From Gammaproteobacteria bacterium (GTDB lineage: Bacteria; Pseudomonadota; Gammaproteobacteria; Pseudomonadales; Pseudohongiellaceae), in NCBI GenBank assembly GCA_018401885.1, contig JAGYKB010000004.1:90993-154992 (forward strand): 64,000 nucleotides of DNA, in the 5' to 3' direction. A program made the translations under genes and the position numbers. The notes beneath the pieces were generated by a model, which did not search any database, was not told where the DNA came from, and saw nothing but the letters and a program-made list of their open reading frames with translations. This document shows, piece by piece, positions 34,685 through 44,413 of the stretch (its first letter is position 1; each line of letters begins with the position of its first letter).

Positions 34685-36091
34685 TTACACAGATTTTAAG
34701 AATATTTTTGACTTGCGCTGTAAATTGTAAAGCGCCTGTCTCTGTTCCGGAAGATCGTCGAGTGTTCCCTGCGCAAATCCATGATCGATAAACCAGTGTG
34801 CGGTGACAGTCGTTAGGACAAATACTTTCTCTATTCCAAGCCTCTTAGCTTCGGCAGACAAACTTTGCAGAAGCCTCGCGCCTAATCCGCCACGACGGTA
34901 GTTTGGGTGAGTGGCAATACAGGCAATTTCGGCGAGCGATTCGCTCGTGCGATAAAGCGCCGCACAGGCGATAATCGCGCCCTCTAACTCGATCACTTTA
35001 AAGTTCTCAATCTCGGTTTCAAGCCTTTCGCGCGAGCGCTCAACCAACGTGCCATCGGCTTCGAGCGGTCTAATAAGCGACAGGATCGCAGACACGTCGT
35101 CGATCGTGGCCTGTCGTAAGGTATCGAGGCTGTCGTCGCTTATAAGCGAGCCTGCTCCTTCGCGCGTAAATAATTCACGAATGAGCGCGCCGTTGCTCCT
35201 GTAGCCGATAAGATGTGCGCGATTTACTCCAGCCGCATTGGCTTTTATGCACGCTTTCAATGCGCCGCCGAGAGATTTGTCGATGTCGATGTCACTGGCC
35301 GAAAAGCGCTCAGCGGCAAGTGCTGCACTGGCAGGATTGAGCGAGGTGATAAGCTCGCCTTGTTCATCGCAGACACCCTCTTGTGGAACAAGGAAAATTA
35401 ATTTGTCGGCTTTTATCGCGATCGCTAGCTCAGTAGCGACTTCCTCGGCGGTAAGGTTAAAGATTTCTCCGGTGAGTGAATATCCGAGATTACTCTGCAG
35501 TACGATCGTGCGCTCTTCGAGACGTTTCGCAATAGCTGCGGCTTTAACCCGACGTACGCGCCCGGTGTGATGAAAGTCGATGCCGTTATGCACGCCAATT
35601 GGCATAGCAGTAATGAAATTGCCGCGGCTGAGTGTTAACGCTTCGCTTCCCGCGACAGCAAGAGGCGCTGAGGTAGATGAAGTTGTACCCGCGCTAAAGA
35701 GCGCTTCTAAACGAATAGATTCAGCACCTACAACGCTTGCGATGACAGCAAGAGAGTCTGGATCTGTGACACGCATTCCTTTATGAAATTCGAGCTGCAG
35801 TTTTGCAGCCGTCAGAGCGGCATCGATCTGAGGCCTCGCACCGTGGACTAACACTAGCTTAACGCCGAGGCTGTGAAGCAGTGTGAGATCGCTGACAAGG
35901 TTTCGAAGGTGCTCGCTTGCCAGAGCCTCACCGCTTAGCGCGACGACAAAGGTTTTACCGCGGTGAGCGTTGATGTACTGAGTAGACGCACGAAACCATT
36001 CGACAAGCGCGCCTGCGCCCTTCGTGGCGTTGCTTTCCGTGTTCTGGATGATCTCTGCTTCTGGGAAGCTCTCAGTTGGCGTGCTCATCAA
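34685..36091 (-). CDS. argA: N-acetylglutamate synthase
   Basis: ArgA catalyses the first arginine-pathway step, acetyl-CoA plus glutamate. The 468-aa product has an N-terminal amino-acid-kinase domain (about 35-315; LVLVHGARPQI, AIVLQSNLGYSLTGEIFN-type arginine/glutamate site) and a C-terminal GNAT domain (about 325-460; IACIATHPNYRRGGLGARLL). This two-domain form is typical of gammaproteobacterial ArgA, which is feedback-inhibited by arginine. It lies 1 nt after phhB at the 3' end of the long leftward series. Confidence 0.95.
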   Translation of the reverse strand: MMSTPTESFPEAEIIQNTESNATKGAGALVEWFRASTQYINAHRGKTFVVALSGEALASEHLRNLVSDLTLLHSLGVKLVLVHGARPQIDAALTAAKLQLEFHKGMRVTDPDSLAVIASVVGAESIRLEALFSAGTTSSTSAPLAVAGSEALTLSRGNFITAMPIGVHNGIDFHHTGRVRRVKAAAIAKRLEERTIVLQSNLGYSLTGEIFNLTAEEVATELAIAIKADKLIFLVPQEGVCDEQGELITSLNPASAALAAERFSASDIDIDKSLGGALKACIKANAAGVNRAHLIGYRSNGALIRELFTREGAGSLISDDSLDTLRQATIDDVSAILSLIRPLEADGTLVERSRERLETEIENFKVIELEGAIIACAALYRTSESLAEIACIATHPNYRRGGLGARLLQSLSAEAKRLGIEKVFVLTTVTAHWFIDHGFAQGTLDDLPEQRQALYNLQRKSKIFLKSV

Positions 36092-36092
36092 T

Positions 36093-36470
36093 CTAACTCT
36101 CGGTTGGCGACTCTTGGTTCTCGGCGTTCATCGCAAGGCGCGCGATCGTATCAGTTTTTGCCGCCATGATGAAATCGTTAACATGTAGGCCGTTGATGCG
36201 ATGAGACCACCAGTAGACCGTCACTTTTCCCCATTCAGTCAAAATCGTCGGGTGGTGGTCCTCACGCTCGGCAATATTGGCTACTTTCGCGGTGAACGCA
36301 AAGGCGTCTTTAAAGCCAATAAAGAAAAACTCTCGCACGAGTTTCTCTACGCCTTCGTGGAACTGGCGCTTCCAACCCGGTACGCCCAACACGAGTTGAT
36401 GCGCTTCTTCTTCGGAAATGACAGGAGACCCTAGTTTGCATGGTTCGCAGTGATGTAGATGCAGTTTCAA
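36093..36470 (-). CDS. phhB: Pterin-4a-carbinolamine dehydratase
   Basis: PhhB dehydrates 4a-hydroxytetrahydrobiopterin formed by phenylalanine hydroxylase. The 125-aa product has the active-site motif EDHHPTI and the WGKVTVYWWSHRINGLHVNDF core. An N-terminal segment with CEPCK is typical of the gammaproteobacterial members. No phhA is in the window. It is packed directly between hemW and argA with essentially no spacer. Confidence 0.93.
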   Translation of the reverse strand: MKLHLHHCEPCKLGSPVISEEEAHQLVLGVPGWKRQFHEGVEKLVREFFFIGFKDAFAFTAKVANIAEREDHHPTILTEWGKVTVYWWSHRINGLHVNDFIMAAKTDTIARLAMNAENQESPTES

Positions 36471-37688
36471 TTAGATAAATTCCTCGAGAACATTATTCAA
36501 GTACCTAAAGCCTCGCGCGGTAGTCGTAATCCAGCCTTCGCCAAACGAGGACGCGCAGAGTAGTTCGCGCGAGCGCAGGTATTCTACTCGGTTTGCGATT
36601 TCGCTAAAAGCGACGCCGGTGTGCGCCTCGAAATGCGCGGGGGAGAAGCCACGGCGGGTTCGCAATGTATTGAGTAGATATTCGATGGTAATTTCGTCAA
36701 CGGGAATAGGCGTGGACTCGGCCGTATAGCGCTGTACGTTGTGCGTGTCTCGTCGCTCTGAGGCTGCGCGGAGATAATGATCCGGCTGACGGTGCTTGCG
36801 TGTTCGCAGTGGCTGCGAACTATCGGGCAGACTGATTTTCCCGTGCGCTCCCGCGCCGATACCGAGATAGTCGCCAAATTGCCAGTAATTGAGATTATGA
36901 CGAGACTGAAGGCGATCACCGCGCGCGTAGGCCGAAACCTCGTACTGTTCTAGTCCCCGTGATAAGAGCAGCTCGTGTCCCGCGTCCTGCACGCGGGTCA
37001 ATATAGACTCGCTGGGTAAAGGAGGCGGTTTGGAGTAAAACACGGTGTTGGGTTCTATGGTGAGCTGATACCAAGACAGATGGGGTGGCTCAAACGATAG
37101 CGCAGCTTCAAGGTCGGATAGCGCAGCGGCTAATGATTGATCCGGAAGCCCATGCATAATGTCGAGATTAAAATTGTCGAATCCAGCGGCACGGGCGCTG
37201 TCTATCGCGCGTCTCGCCTGCGCACTATCGTGTATGCGGCCAAGCTTGCTGAGCTGCGCATCTGCGAAACTTTGAACACCGATGGATAGCCGATTAATCC
37301 CTGCGGCGCGGAACTCTGCGAAGCGTCCCACCTCGAGCGTACCTGGGTTTGCTTCTAGTGTAATTTCTAAATGGGTAGACTCGAGCCAACCTGATGATTG
37401 GCTTCGGGCAATGTGTTGTAAAAGCGAATCGAAGGCGCGCGCACTAAAGAGGCTTGGTGTGCCCCCTCCGATAAAGATCGAATGAATCGGTCTAGGGTTT
37501 TCCACCGTGTCGCCGCCGCATGCTAATGCATAGTCGGCGTCGAAATCTTCGGACAGCGCAGCAATATAAGCGTCTTCCGGTAGGGACGCGTGCGCACCAA
37601 ACTCATGCGAATTGAAGTCGCAGTAGGGGCACTTCTTTACACACCATGGGATGTGTATGTAGAGGCTTAGAGTTGGCTGGGCCAGCAT
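36471..37688 (-). CDS. hemW: Radical SAM haem chaperone HemW
   Basis: HemW, a relative of coproporphyrinogen III dehydrogenase, is considered a haem-delivery protein for respiratory enzymes. The 405-aa product has the CxxxCxxC iron-sulfur motif (WCVKKCPYC) at about 15-23, FIGGGTPSL, the EANPGTLE segment and GVQSF. A C-terminal HemN-type domain follows (VDEITIEYLLNTLR). It overlaps rdgB by 22 nt, the usual pairing. Confidence 0.95.
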   Translation of the reverse strand: MLAQPTLSLYIHIPWCVKKCPYCDFNSHEFGAHASLPEDAYIAALSEDFDADYALACGGDTVENPRPIHSIFIGGGTPSLFSARAFDSLLQHIARSQSSGWLESTHLEITLEANPGTLEVGRFAEFRAAGINRLSIGVQSFADAQLSKLGRIHDSAQARRAIDSARAAGFDNFNLDIMHGLPDQSLAAALSDLEAALSFEPPHLSWYQLTIEPNTVFYSKPPPLPSESILTRVQDAGHELLLSRGLEQYEVSAYARGDRLQSRHNLNYWQFGDYLGIGAGAHGKISLPDSSQPLRTRKHRQPDHYLRAASERRDTHNVQRYTAESTPIPVDEITIEYLLNTLRTRRGFSPAHFEAHTGVAFSEIANRVEYLRSRELLCASSFGEGWITTTARGFRYLNNVLEEFI

Positions 37689-38293
37689 CGACGCAGCTGC
37701 TCCAATGCTTGTCCGCGATGACTTATCGCATTCTTAGTGTCGGGATCGAGCAGGGCAGAGGCGCAGTTATGCGAAGGCACGAAGAAGAGAGGATCGTATC
37801 CGAATCCATTGTTGCCCTCGGCTGAATTAAGAATCAATCCGTCCCAGGTGCCCTGACAAATGAGTGGCGTAGGATCTGCGGCATGCTTAAGGAGCACAAT
37901 AACGCATTGAAACCGCGCGGTGCGTTGAGCCGGTGCGACACCTTGTAAACGCTCGAGCAACAGCGCGTTATTTGCAGCGTCTATTTCATCACGATTGGCA
38001 AAGCTGGCCCCGCGCGCAGCAGCGAACCGCGCCGAATAGATACCGGGTTCGCCGTTAAGCGCATCGACTTCGATGCCTGAGTCATCTGCGATCGCTGGAA
38101 GGCCGGTTATCTCACAGGCATGCCTTGCTTTAATGAGTGCGTTCTCTACGAAAGTCAGCCCCGTTTCTTCGGCGTCATCGACGCCGAGCGCACGCTGCGA
38201 AATAAGGTCGACTCCTAGGGACGACAATATTCTATGCAGTTCGCGTAGCTTGCCTTCGTTACCGCTGGCGAGAACAATTTTTGTGTCTTTCAA
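37667..38293 (-). CDS. rdgB: dITP/XTP pyrophosphatase RdgB
   Basis: RdgB hydrolyses non-canonical purine nucleoside triphosphates and so keeps inosine and xanthosine out of DNA. The 208-aa product has LASGNEGKLREL at about 8-19, the catalytic DDSGIEVDAL, GEPGIYSARFA and the NGFGYDPLF motif. Length is close to the E. coli enzyme. It lies between metW and hemW on the same strand. Confidence 0.97.
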   Translation of the reverse strand: MKDTKIVLASGNEGKLRELHRILSSLGVDLISQRALGVDDAEETGLTFVENALIKARHACEITGLPAIADDSGIEVDALNGEPGIYSARFAAARGASFANRDEIDAANNALLLERLQGVAPAQRTARFQCVIVLLKHAADPTPLICQGTWDGLILNSAEGNNGFGYDPLFFVPSHNCASALLDPDTKNAISHRGQALEQLRRCWPSQL

Positions 38294-38334
38294 TAACTTG
38301 ACTCTTGTTATTTGTGTGTCCGTAAACGCGATGG

Positions 38335-38928
38335 TTAGCTGCGCGCGATATGGTAAATGGCGATTTCGCCTAACAGATTAGGCAAAAGCCTCATCGACAG
38401 ACTTCCCTCATGTTTTAAATCAACAACCGTTCGTTCTAGTATTTGTATGTTTTTCTCTTCGCAGAGGGCGTCGAAGTCTCGCACGGTGCAGAAATGGATG
38501 TTAGGCGTGTCATACCACGCATGCGGCATAAATTTAGACACGGGCATACGGCCTTTCGAAGAAAGATAAAGTCTGCTTTTCCAATTGCCGAAATTAGGAA
38601 AGGTCACGATGCCGCGTCGACCAACGCGCAGCATCTCGTCTATTAACTGATCGGGATGGCTCAGCGCCTGAAGCGTCTGTGCGAGCAGCACTGTATCAAA
38701 ACTGTCGGATTGAAAATTCCACAGGCCGGCATCGAGGTTCTGCTCGATAACATTAATGCCCCGCTCGACGCAGGACTGTATTTTGTTGCCGTCGATTTCG
38801 AGCCCAGTGCCTTTGACCCCTTTGGTTTGCTTGAGGTTTGCGAGCAGACTGCCATCACCGCAGCCGAGATCTAGCACTCGACTATCGGGCTCAATCCAAC
38901 GCTGGATTATCTCTTGATCAGGACGCAT
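38335..38928 (-). CDS. metW: MetW, partner methyltransferase-fold protein of MetX
   Basis: MetW is a SAM-methyltransferase-fold protein needed for full MetX activity in several proteobacteria. The ORF track starts at 39009. [26 protein letters not shown] at 38928 is the family start and overlaps metX by 11 nt. The 197-aa protein has the SAM site [12 protein letters not shown] at about 19-30 and the [11 protein letters not shown] segment. Confidence 0.95.
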   Translation of the reverse strand: MRPDQEIIQRWIEPDSRVLDLGCGDGSLLANLKQTKGVKGTGLEIDGNKIQSCVERGINVIEQNLDAGLWNFQSDSFDTVLLAQTLQALSHPDQLIDEMLRVGRRGIVTFPNFGNWKSRLYLSSKGRMPVSKFMPHAWYDTPNIHFCTVRDFDALCEEKNIQILERTVVDLKHEGSLSMRLLPNLLGEIAIYHIARS

Positions 38929-40168
38929 CGGTGACAAGCTCCTTGTAGGCATTATCCAAGAAGCCGCGCATCGCATTACTATAACGCGGTATAGGCATGA
39001 GGAAGGCATCGTGACCCTGATCTGCTTCGACCTCGAGATACGTCACTTCTCGGCCTGCCTTCAACAGCGTTTCGACGAGTTCGCGTGAGCGTTCGGGTGG
39101 GAAACGCCAGTCGGTGCTAAAAGACACTAGCAAAAATTTACAGTCGCCTTCGGCGAATGCTTTGGAGAGATCATTGCCATAGTCGACTGAGGGATCGAAA
39201 TAATCGAGCGCCTTGGTCATTAAAAGGTAAGAGTTGGCGTCGAAGTTTGAACTGAAACGCTCGCCCTGATAATGCAAGTAGCTTTCTACTTCGAAGTCGA
39301 CATTTAAGCCAAAGCTCAGTGTGCCCGAGCGCAGGTCGCGTCCAAGATTGCCGCGCGTCGTATTTTCGAGCAGTGAACCTGCATTGCCAAATTTTGCACG
39401 CATCGCGCTATCAGAAAGATAGGTTATATGCCCCACCATTCTTGCGAGCATCAATCCATGTTTAGGGTAGGTGTTGTGCTCGAGATAGCGTCCAGCATGA
39501 AAATTAGGGTCGCTAGTAATCGAGTAGCGAGCCACTTCATTAAACGCGATGTTCTGCGCTGAAAGCTTCGGCGCCGATGCTATACAGACCGCGTTCGCTA
39601 CTCTATCGGGATAGCTTATCGCCCAACGCTGAACCTGCATGCCACCGAGGCTGCCGCCGATAACCGCTGCCCATTTCTGGATGCCGAGACGATCCATCAG
39701 GCGTAACTGGCTTTTGACCCAGTCACGGACGGTAACTACAGGGAAATCGGGACCGTAGGGCTTGCCCGTCTCTGGATTAATAGACGTGGGGCCTGTGCTA
39801 CCGGCGCAGCCGCCCAAATTGTTAAGTGCGACGACAAAGAATTTAGTCGTGTCGATTGCCTTTCCCGGTCCGATCGCGCTATCCCACCACCCCGGTTTGC
39901 TGTCACTGGCCGAGTGATAGCCCGCGGCATGGTGGTCGCCGCTCAGGGCGTGACAGATAAGTATTGCGTTGCTGCGCGCAGCATTAAGCTCGCCATAGGT
40001 TTCGACCATGAGATCGTAGCTTGGGAGTGTTTTGCCGCTGCGCAGCTGCAGAGGTTCGTCGAAGTGATACGAGTGAGGCGTTACGATACCGACCGAATCC
40101 GGCGCGTCTATCGAGCTGCGGATAGCAGACTTCGGCGTCTCTTTAAGCTGTGTTGGTTCGATTGCCAT
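38918..40168 (-). CDS. metX: Homoserine O-acyltransferase MetX
   Basis: MetX acylates homoserine in methionine synthesis. It is an alpha/beta-hydrolase; in gammaproteobacteria succinyl- rather than acetyl-CoA is often used, and sequence alone does not settle this. The 416-aa product has [14 protein letters not shown], the nucleophile motif GGSLGGMQ and a C-terminal His in the GHDAFLM motif. metW overlaps its 3' end. It lies 18 nt downstream of yggT. Confidence 0.95.
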   Translation of the reverse strand: MAIEPTQLKETPKSAIRSSIDAPDSVGIVTPHSYHFDEPLQLRSGKTLPSYDLMVETYGELNAARSNAILICHALSGDHHAAGYHSASDSKPGWWDSAIGPGKAIDTTKFFVVALNNLGGCAGSTGPTSINPETGKPYGPDFPVVTVRDWVKSQLRLMDRLGIQKWAAVIGGSLGGMQVQRWAISYPDRVANAVCIASAPKLSAQNIAFNEVARYSITSDPNFHAGRYLEHNTYPKHGLMLARMVGHITYLSDSAMRAKFGNAGSLLENTTRGNLGRDLRSGTLSFGLNVDFEVESYLHYQGERFSSNFDANSYLLMTKALDYFDPSVDYGNDLSKAFAEGDCKFLLVSFSTDWRFPPERSRELVETLLKAGREVTYLEVEADQGHDAFLMPIPRYSNAMRGFLDNAYKELVTDAS

Positions 40169-40186
40169 AGCGTCTTCGAGTCTTTG

Positions 40187-40786
40187 TTAGATGCCCAGAA
40201 TCACAGCGGCCATGCCGGTCGTGATACCAAATGTTTCGTAGATGAAATTCTGCAGCAATTGGATGCCCAGGAAAATAACAATCGGTGAGAAGTCGAGTCC
40301 GCCGATAGCGGGGATGACCGAGCGTATCGGTCCCATCACCGGCTCTGTGAGCTGCCATACCAGTTGAAGCAGAGGATGAGGCGTTGGGTTGCCACTGAAC
40401 ATCATGACAAACGACATAATTATCGAGCCGATTATCGCGTAGTAATAAATGTTGATGACGAACAGCAGATTGCCGACGAACGCCCAGGCGACGAGAGCAC
40501 CGAGAGACGGGGGACTCGCTCCGTAAAGCGCGATGAGTCCATAGATCGCGCCAAGTTGGACGAATAGGGAGGCGATAAGCGTAGAAAAATCGATGCCACG
40601 GTAGCCGGGGATCACGCGTCTGAGCGGCCTGACTAACGGATCGGTAAAGCGCACGATGGCTTGGGACATCGGGTTATAAAAATCTGCGCGCGCGATTTGC
40701 AGTAAGAATCGCAGCAATAGCATTAGCAGATAGATGCCACCTAGAGTGCTGACTAATGTGATACCTGAGCTGCTCATAAAATCCAT
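40187..40786 (-). CDS. yggT: YggT family membrane protein
   Basis: This 199-aa integral membrane protein has two tandem YggT domains, each with a hydrophobic hairpin followed by a pattern near F-x-[DN]P-[LV]x-P-[LI]-R-x-[VI]-[IP]. The repeats read RFTDPLVRPLRRVIPGYRG and QLTEPVMGPIRSVIPAIGG. YggT proteins have been linked to osmotic stress and cell envelope processes, but the mechanism is unclear. It is in its common place between proC and metX. Confidence 0.93.
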   Translation of the reverse strand: MDFMSSSGITLVSTLGGIYLLMLLLRFLLQIARADFYNPMSQAIVRFTDPLVRPLRRVIPGYRGIDFSTLIASLFVQLGAIYGLIALYGASPPSLGALVAWAFVGNLLFVINIYYYAIIGSIIMSFVMMFSGNPTPHPLLQLVWQLTEPVMGPIRSVIPAIGGLDFSPIVIFLGIQLLQNFIYETFGITTGMAAVILGI

Positions 40787-40894
40787 TCTCTAATCCCCGT
40801 GCAAATCACTCGGTCGAGCGATCTAATTGTTTACGCTTATCCTAATGTTGTTGGTCTGTAGCGAGCCGCCAGCGCAGGAGCTTCGCCTAAAGGT

Positions 40895-41710
40895 TTACAT
40901 TTCCCCGGCAAGTTCAATTGAGCGTGCGTGTGCCGCTTGCAATGCGCCGTCTACGAGTTGACGCAGGCCGCCGTCTTCGAAATGGTTAATCGCCCGCTCT
41001 GTCGTGCCGTTGGGCGAAGTCACATTGCGCCGAAGCTGCGCGGTTTCTTCGTCGCTTGCGAGCGCGAGCTGTGCTGCGCCCAGTGCAGTCTGGTAAGTAA
41101 GCGCCCTCGCGAGTTCGGAACTAAGCCCGAGTTTAACCGCGCTCTCTTGCATCGCCTCCATCATTAAAAAGAAATAGGCGGGGCCGCTTCCCGAGAGCGC
41201 GGTAACGCTATCGATGTCTGATTCGGTTTCGACCCAAACGCTCAGTCCGACCGCGCCAAGCAGCTGATCAGCGATACTACGCTGCGCGGCGTTGACTTGG
41301 GCGTTAGCGAATAAGCCGCTTGCGCCGCTGCCGACGAGAGCCGGTGTGTTAGGCATGCAACGCACGAGCGCCGCATCGGGGCCAAACCAGCGTTCGAGCG
41401 CCGAGAGGGTAATGCCGGCGGCAATCGAGACTATTAGTGGTCGGCGATCCCCTAAGGACGCGGCGAGCTCGGTGCAGACAGCACTCATAACCTGTGGTTT
41501 TACTGCGAGCACGATGACGTCGGCTGTCCGTGCGATGGTCTCGTTGTCCGCAGCGCTCAACCCTGTTTTTGCTGCGAGTGCGCCAAGTTTCTCGGTGTCT
41601 AAGTCCGACGCACTAATTAAGCTGGCCGCATGGCCTCGATTGATCAGGCCGCCAATGATGCTGCTAGCCATATTGCCAGCGCCGATGAAGCCGATGCGAG
41701 TGTCTTGCAA
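40895..41710 (-). CDS. proC: Pyrroline-5-carboxylate reductase
   Basis: ProC reduces pyrroline-5-carboxylate to proline with NAD(P)H. The 271-aa product has the Rossmann motif IGFIGAGNMASSIIGGL at about 6-22, VLAVKPQ, and the C-terminal signature TALSGSGPAYFFLMMEAM followed by VTSPNGTTERAI. Length is normal. It lies 102 nt after yggS and 108 nt before yggT on the same strand. Confidence 0.97.
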   Translation of the reverse strand: MQDTRIGFIGAGNMASSIIGGLINRGHAASLISASDLDTEKLGALAAKTGLSAADNETIARTADVIVLAVKPQVMSAVCTELAASLGDRRPLIVSIAAGITLSALERWFGPDAALVRCMPNTPALVGSGASGLFANAQVNAAQRSIADQLLGAVGLSVWVETESDIDSVTALSGSGPAYFFLMMEAMQESAVKLGLSSELARALTYQTALGAAQLALASDEETAQLRRNVTSPNGTTERAINHFEDGGLRQLVDGALQAAHARSIELAGEM

Positions 41711-41812
41711 GGTTTATCTCCAAGCTGAGTTTATTGCCCACCGCGACGAGCACTCGCCTCAGCAGATCTTAGGGCTAAAGTTTACCGACTTGAGCGCCAA
41801 TGCGCGAACCTC

Positions 41813-42499
41813 TTAGCTCGGACGGGCGCCAAACAGTGCGGTACCAATTCGCACGAGGGTCGAGCCCTCGGCAATCGCCGCATCGTAGTCGCCACTCATG
41901 CCAATAGAGAGCGTGTCTAGGATAGGCATTACTTGGCGCAGACGCTCGAATTCTTTGCGCAGTGGCGCATAGCATGCGCGCTGCTCGGCAACGCTATCAA
42001 GCGGCGCGGGAATCGCCATGAGTCCGCGAAGAGTGAGGTTGGGTAGGCTTGAGACGAGAGCACAGAGGGGTTCAGCCTCGGTAAGAGGGACACCGGATTT
42101 ACTGTCTTCGTTTGAAAGATTTACCTGCACGCAAACATTGAGAGGAGGTAGCGCTGGGCTGCGCTGTGCTGAAAGCCGTTCGGCTATCTTGGCGCGATCG
42201 ACGCTATGAACCCAATCAAACGCATTGGCGATATCGCGCGTCTTATTCGACTGGATCGGTCCGATAAAATGCCAGACTAAGCCGAGGTCGGTAAGGGCGT
42301 CGCGTTTATCCAAAGCCTCTTGTACGTAGTTCTCGCCGAAATCGCGTTGTCCAGCCGCATAGGCGTCGCGCATCGCGTCAGTCGATTGGCGTTTGCTGAC
42401 GGCAAGCAGCGTAACCGCGTCTGTGGGACGGCCATGGCGCGTTGCAGCCGCCTCGATACTCGTGCGGAGCTGGTTGAGGGTTTGACTGATGTTCGGCAT
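41813..42499 (-). CDS. yggS: YggS family PLP-binding protein (PLP homeostasis)
   Basis: YggS/PLPBP is a non-catalytic pyridoxal-phosphate carrier affecting vitamin B6 and amino-acid balance. The alanine-racemase-like barrel has the lysine in LLAVSKRQ at about 31-38, GENYVQEALDK, WHFIGPIQSNK and GMSGDYDAAI. The ORF track starts at 42523 (TTG). MPNISQTLNQLR at 42499 gives the usual 228-aa length, although no clear ribosome site is seen. It is divergent from pilT with a 99-nt gap. Confidence 0.95.
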   Translation of the reverse strand: MPNISQTLNQLRTSIEAAATRHGRPTDAVTLLAVSKRQSTDAMRDAYAAGQRDFGENYVQEALDKRDALTDLGLVWHFIGPIQSNKTRDIANAFDWVHSVDRAKIAERLSAQRSPALPPLNVCVQVNLSNEDSKSGVPLTEAEPLCALVSSLPNLTLRGLMAIPAPLDSVAEQRACYAPLRKEFERLRQVMPILDTLSIGMSGDYDAAIAEGSTLVRIGTALFGARPS

Positions 42500-42598
42500 C
42501 GTGAGGAAAGTCCGGTTCGGCAAAGCGTTTGCGTTAGGTGAATATAGCGTTGGAGGTTACCATGCAAGCATTGTTAATCAGCAAGTAGACTGCGATCA

Positions 42599-43663
42599 AT
42601 GAAAATTGCCGACCTCTTGAATTTAACTGTCGAACGAGGCGCCTCCGACCTACACCTGACGGCTGGTTTACCCCCTTTGGTACGCATCGATGGTGAAATA
42701 TCTCCGCTGTTCGCTGAACCGATGGTTGGACTTGGGGGTAGCGGCGACAGTATTTCCCAGCACCAGGCCCTAGCCCTTTTGCATGAGGTGATGCGTGAAG
42801 ATCAGCGCCAGGAATTTGAGGACAGACTCGAGGCGGATTTCTCCTATGAGCTTGCAGGTGTTGCTCGTTTCCGTGTGAACGCCTTTCATCAGAACCGCGG
42901 TGTGGCCGCTGTATTCAGAAGCATTCCCTCCAAGACAGTGACAATGGAAGCGATAGGCCTTGGGCCCATTTTCAAAACTATTGCTGATTCACCGCGAGGC
43001 TTGGTTATCGCGACTGGGCCGACTGGTTCGGGCAAAAGTACGACACTCGCGGCACTCATTGACTATCTCAACAAAACCAAATCGCAGCATATTCTAACTA
43101 TCGAAGACCCGATCGAATTCGTTCACGAAAGTAAGCGCTGCCTGATCAATCAGCGCGAGGTGTATCGCGACACGCACAGTTTTTCAAACGCATTGCGCTC
43201 TGCCCTGCGCGAAGATCCCGACATCATTATGGTCGGCGAGCTGCGCGACCTCGAGACTATAAGGCTCGCGCTCACCGCAGCCGAAACTGGTCATTTGGTG
43301 TTTGCAACGCTGCACACAACGTCGGCGGCAAAGACAATCGATCGAGTGATAGATGTTTTTCCGGCCGGCGAAAAAGACATGGTCCGCTCAATGCTCTCGG
43401 AATCTCTCCAAGCGGTCGTGTCGCAGGTTCTGCTTCGTAAAGAGGGCGGCGGACGGGTTGCTGCCTTCGAGATTATGCGCGGGACGCCGGCGATCCGTAA
43501 TCTAATTCGCGAAGACAAAGTCGCGCAGATGTACTCGACGATTCAAACCGGCGCATCGCAAGGCATGGTGACACTCGATCAATCGCTTAAGGTTCTCGTG
43601 GATCAGGGACTTGTGCACGCCGATGTCGCGAGGGCGAAGGCCAAGTCGCCGGATAATTTTTAA
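42599..43663 (+). CDS. pilT: Type IV pilus retraction ATPase PilT
   Basis: PilT is a hexameric ATPase that retracts type IV pili. The 354-aa product has the N-terminal ASDLHLT motif at 15-21, Walker A GPTGSGKSTTLAALID, the Asp box TIEDPIEFVH, Walker B with IIMVGELRDLETIRLAL, and HLVFATLHTTSA. The C-terminal AIRNLIRE motif needed for retraction is also present. pilU, which normally follows, is absent; ruvX converges instead. Confidence 0.97.
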   Translation: MKIADLLNLTVERGASDLHLTAGLPPLVRIDGEISPLFAEPMVGLGGSGDSISQHQALALLHEVMREDQRQEFEDRLEADFSYELAGVARFRVNAFHQNRGVAAVFRSIPSKTVTMEAIGLGPIFKTIADSPRGLVIATGPTGSGKSTTLAALIDYLNKTKSQHILTIEDPIEFVHESKRCLINQREVYRDTHSFSNALRSALREDPDIIMVGELRDLETIRLALTAAETGHLVFATLHTTSAAKTIDRVIDVFPAGEKDMVRSMLSESLQAVVSQVLLRKEGGGRVAAFEIMRGTPAIRNLIREDKVAQMYSTIQTGASQGMVTLDQSLKVLVDQGLVHADVARAKAKSPDNF

Positions 43664-43743
43664 TCTTAAGGCTCTGTCGGCTTGTTTGACTTTGTTTAAT
43701 TTAGCGCCGGCCGGATTGAGCCTTTTGCTGATGCAATTCCAAT

Positions 43744-44268
43744 TTAGCCTCGCCGCGCGAGCTCGGCCAACCAATTCTCTAGAATAATCTGCGCAGCGAC
43801 ATCGTCTATAGCCTGCTTTTTCTGTGCGCCCTGGCCACGCCTGCTGCTGAGTTTGCCGCTAGCTTCCCAATCGGCATCATCGATTATCCGCTCGGCGGCT
43901 TCGACAGACGAGAGCCGTTCGTCGAAGCCGTAGCTTGGTTTATGGAAGCGGCCGTTGAGCCGATGACCAAATTTTATTGCGCGCAGCATGAGTGGGCTCT
44001 CGCTGCCATCGAGGTTGTAGGGTAGGCCCACAACGAATACATCGGGCTGCCAGCGATCGATCAGCGCGGCGATATCGTTCCAGTCGGGCACCCCATCGCG
44101 CGCTCGAATCACTGCCACCGCTTGTGCGGTGCCGGTAAGGCTCTGCCCATAGGCGACGCCGATACGCTGGGTGCCGTAGTCAAACGCGAGCGCACTTAGC
44201 TGCGTTTTCTGCTGAGGGAAATTGTCTAGTGGCGTCATCACAGTGCTCAGAACTTCGCTAGCGGTCAT
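43744..44268 (-). CDS. ruvX: Holliday junction resolvase-like RuvX (YqgF)
   Basis: YqgF is an RNase H-fold nuclease also implicated in 16S rRNA 5' maturation. Catalytic motifs are complete: ALAFDYGTQRIGVAYG, VVGLPYNLDGSESP, DERLSSVEA and the C-terminal DDVAAQIILE. The ORF track starts at 44370, adding an unlikely 34-residue tail. Methionines at 44271, 44268 and 44238 are alternatives, and I list 44268. In related genomes algH (yqgE) lies between this gene and tonB. It is missing here. Confidence 0.93.
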   Translation of the reverse strand: MTASEVLSTVMTPLDNFPQQKTQLSALAFDYGTQRIGVAYGQSLTGTAQAVAVIRARDGVPDWNDIAALIDRWQPDVFVVGLPYNLDGSESPLMLRAIKFGHRLNGRFHKPSYGFDERLSSVEAAERIIDDADWEASGKLSSRRGQGAQKKQAIDDVAAQIILENWLAELARRG

Positions 44269-44413
44269 CATAGCGCAGAGCTTACGAGCAAGCCTACTGT
44301 CGCAATTCGCGTGCTCCCTCACTATCGACAGCGTTTGGGAGTTACGCTGCAGCTGCAAGCCGCGGCGCACTCTTCACTATTAGGCGCTCTCCTCGCTATT
44401 ACGCGTCTCACCA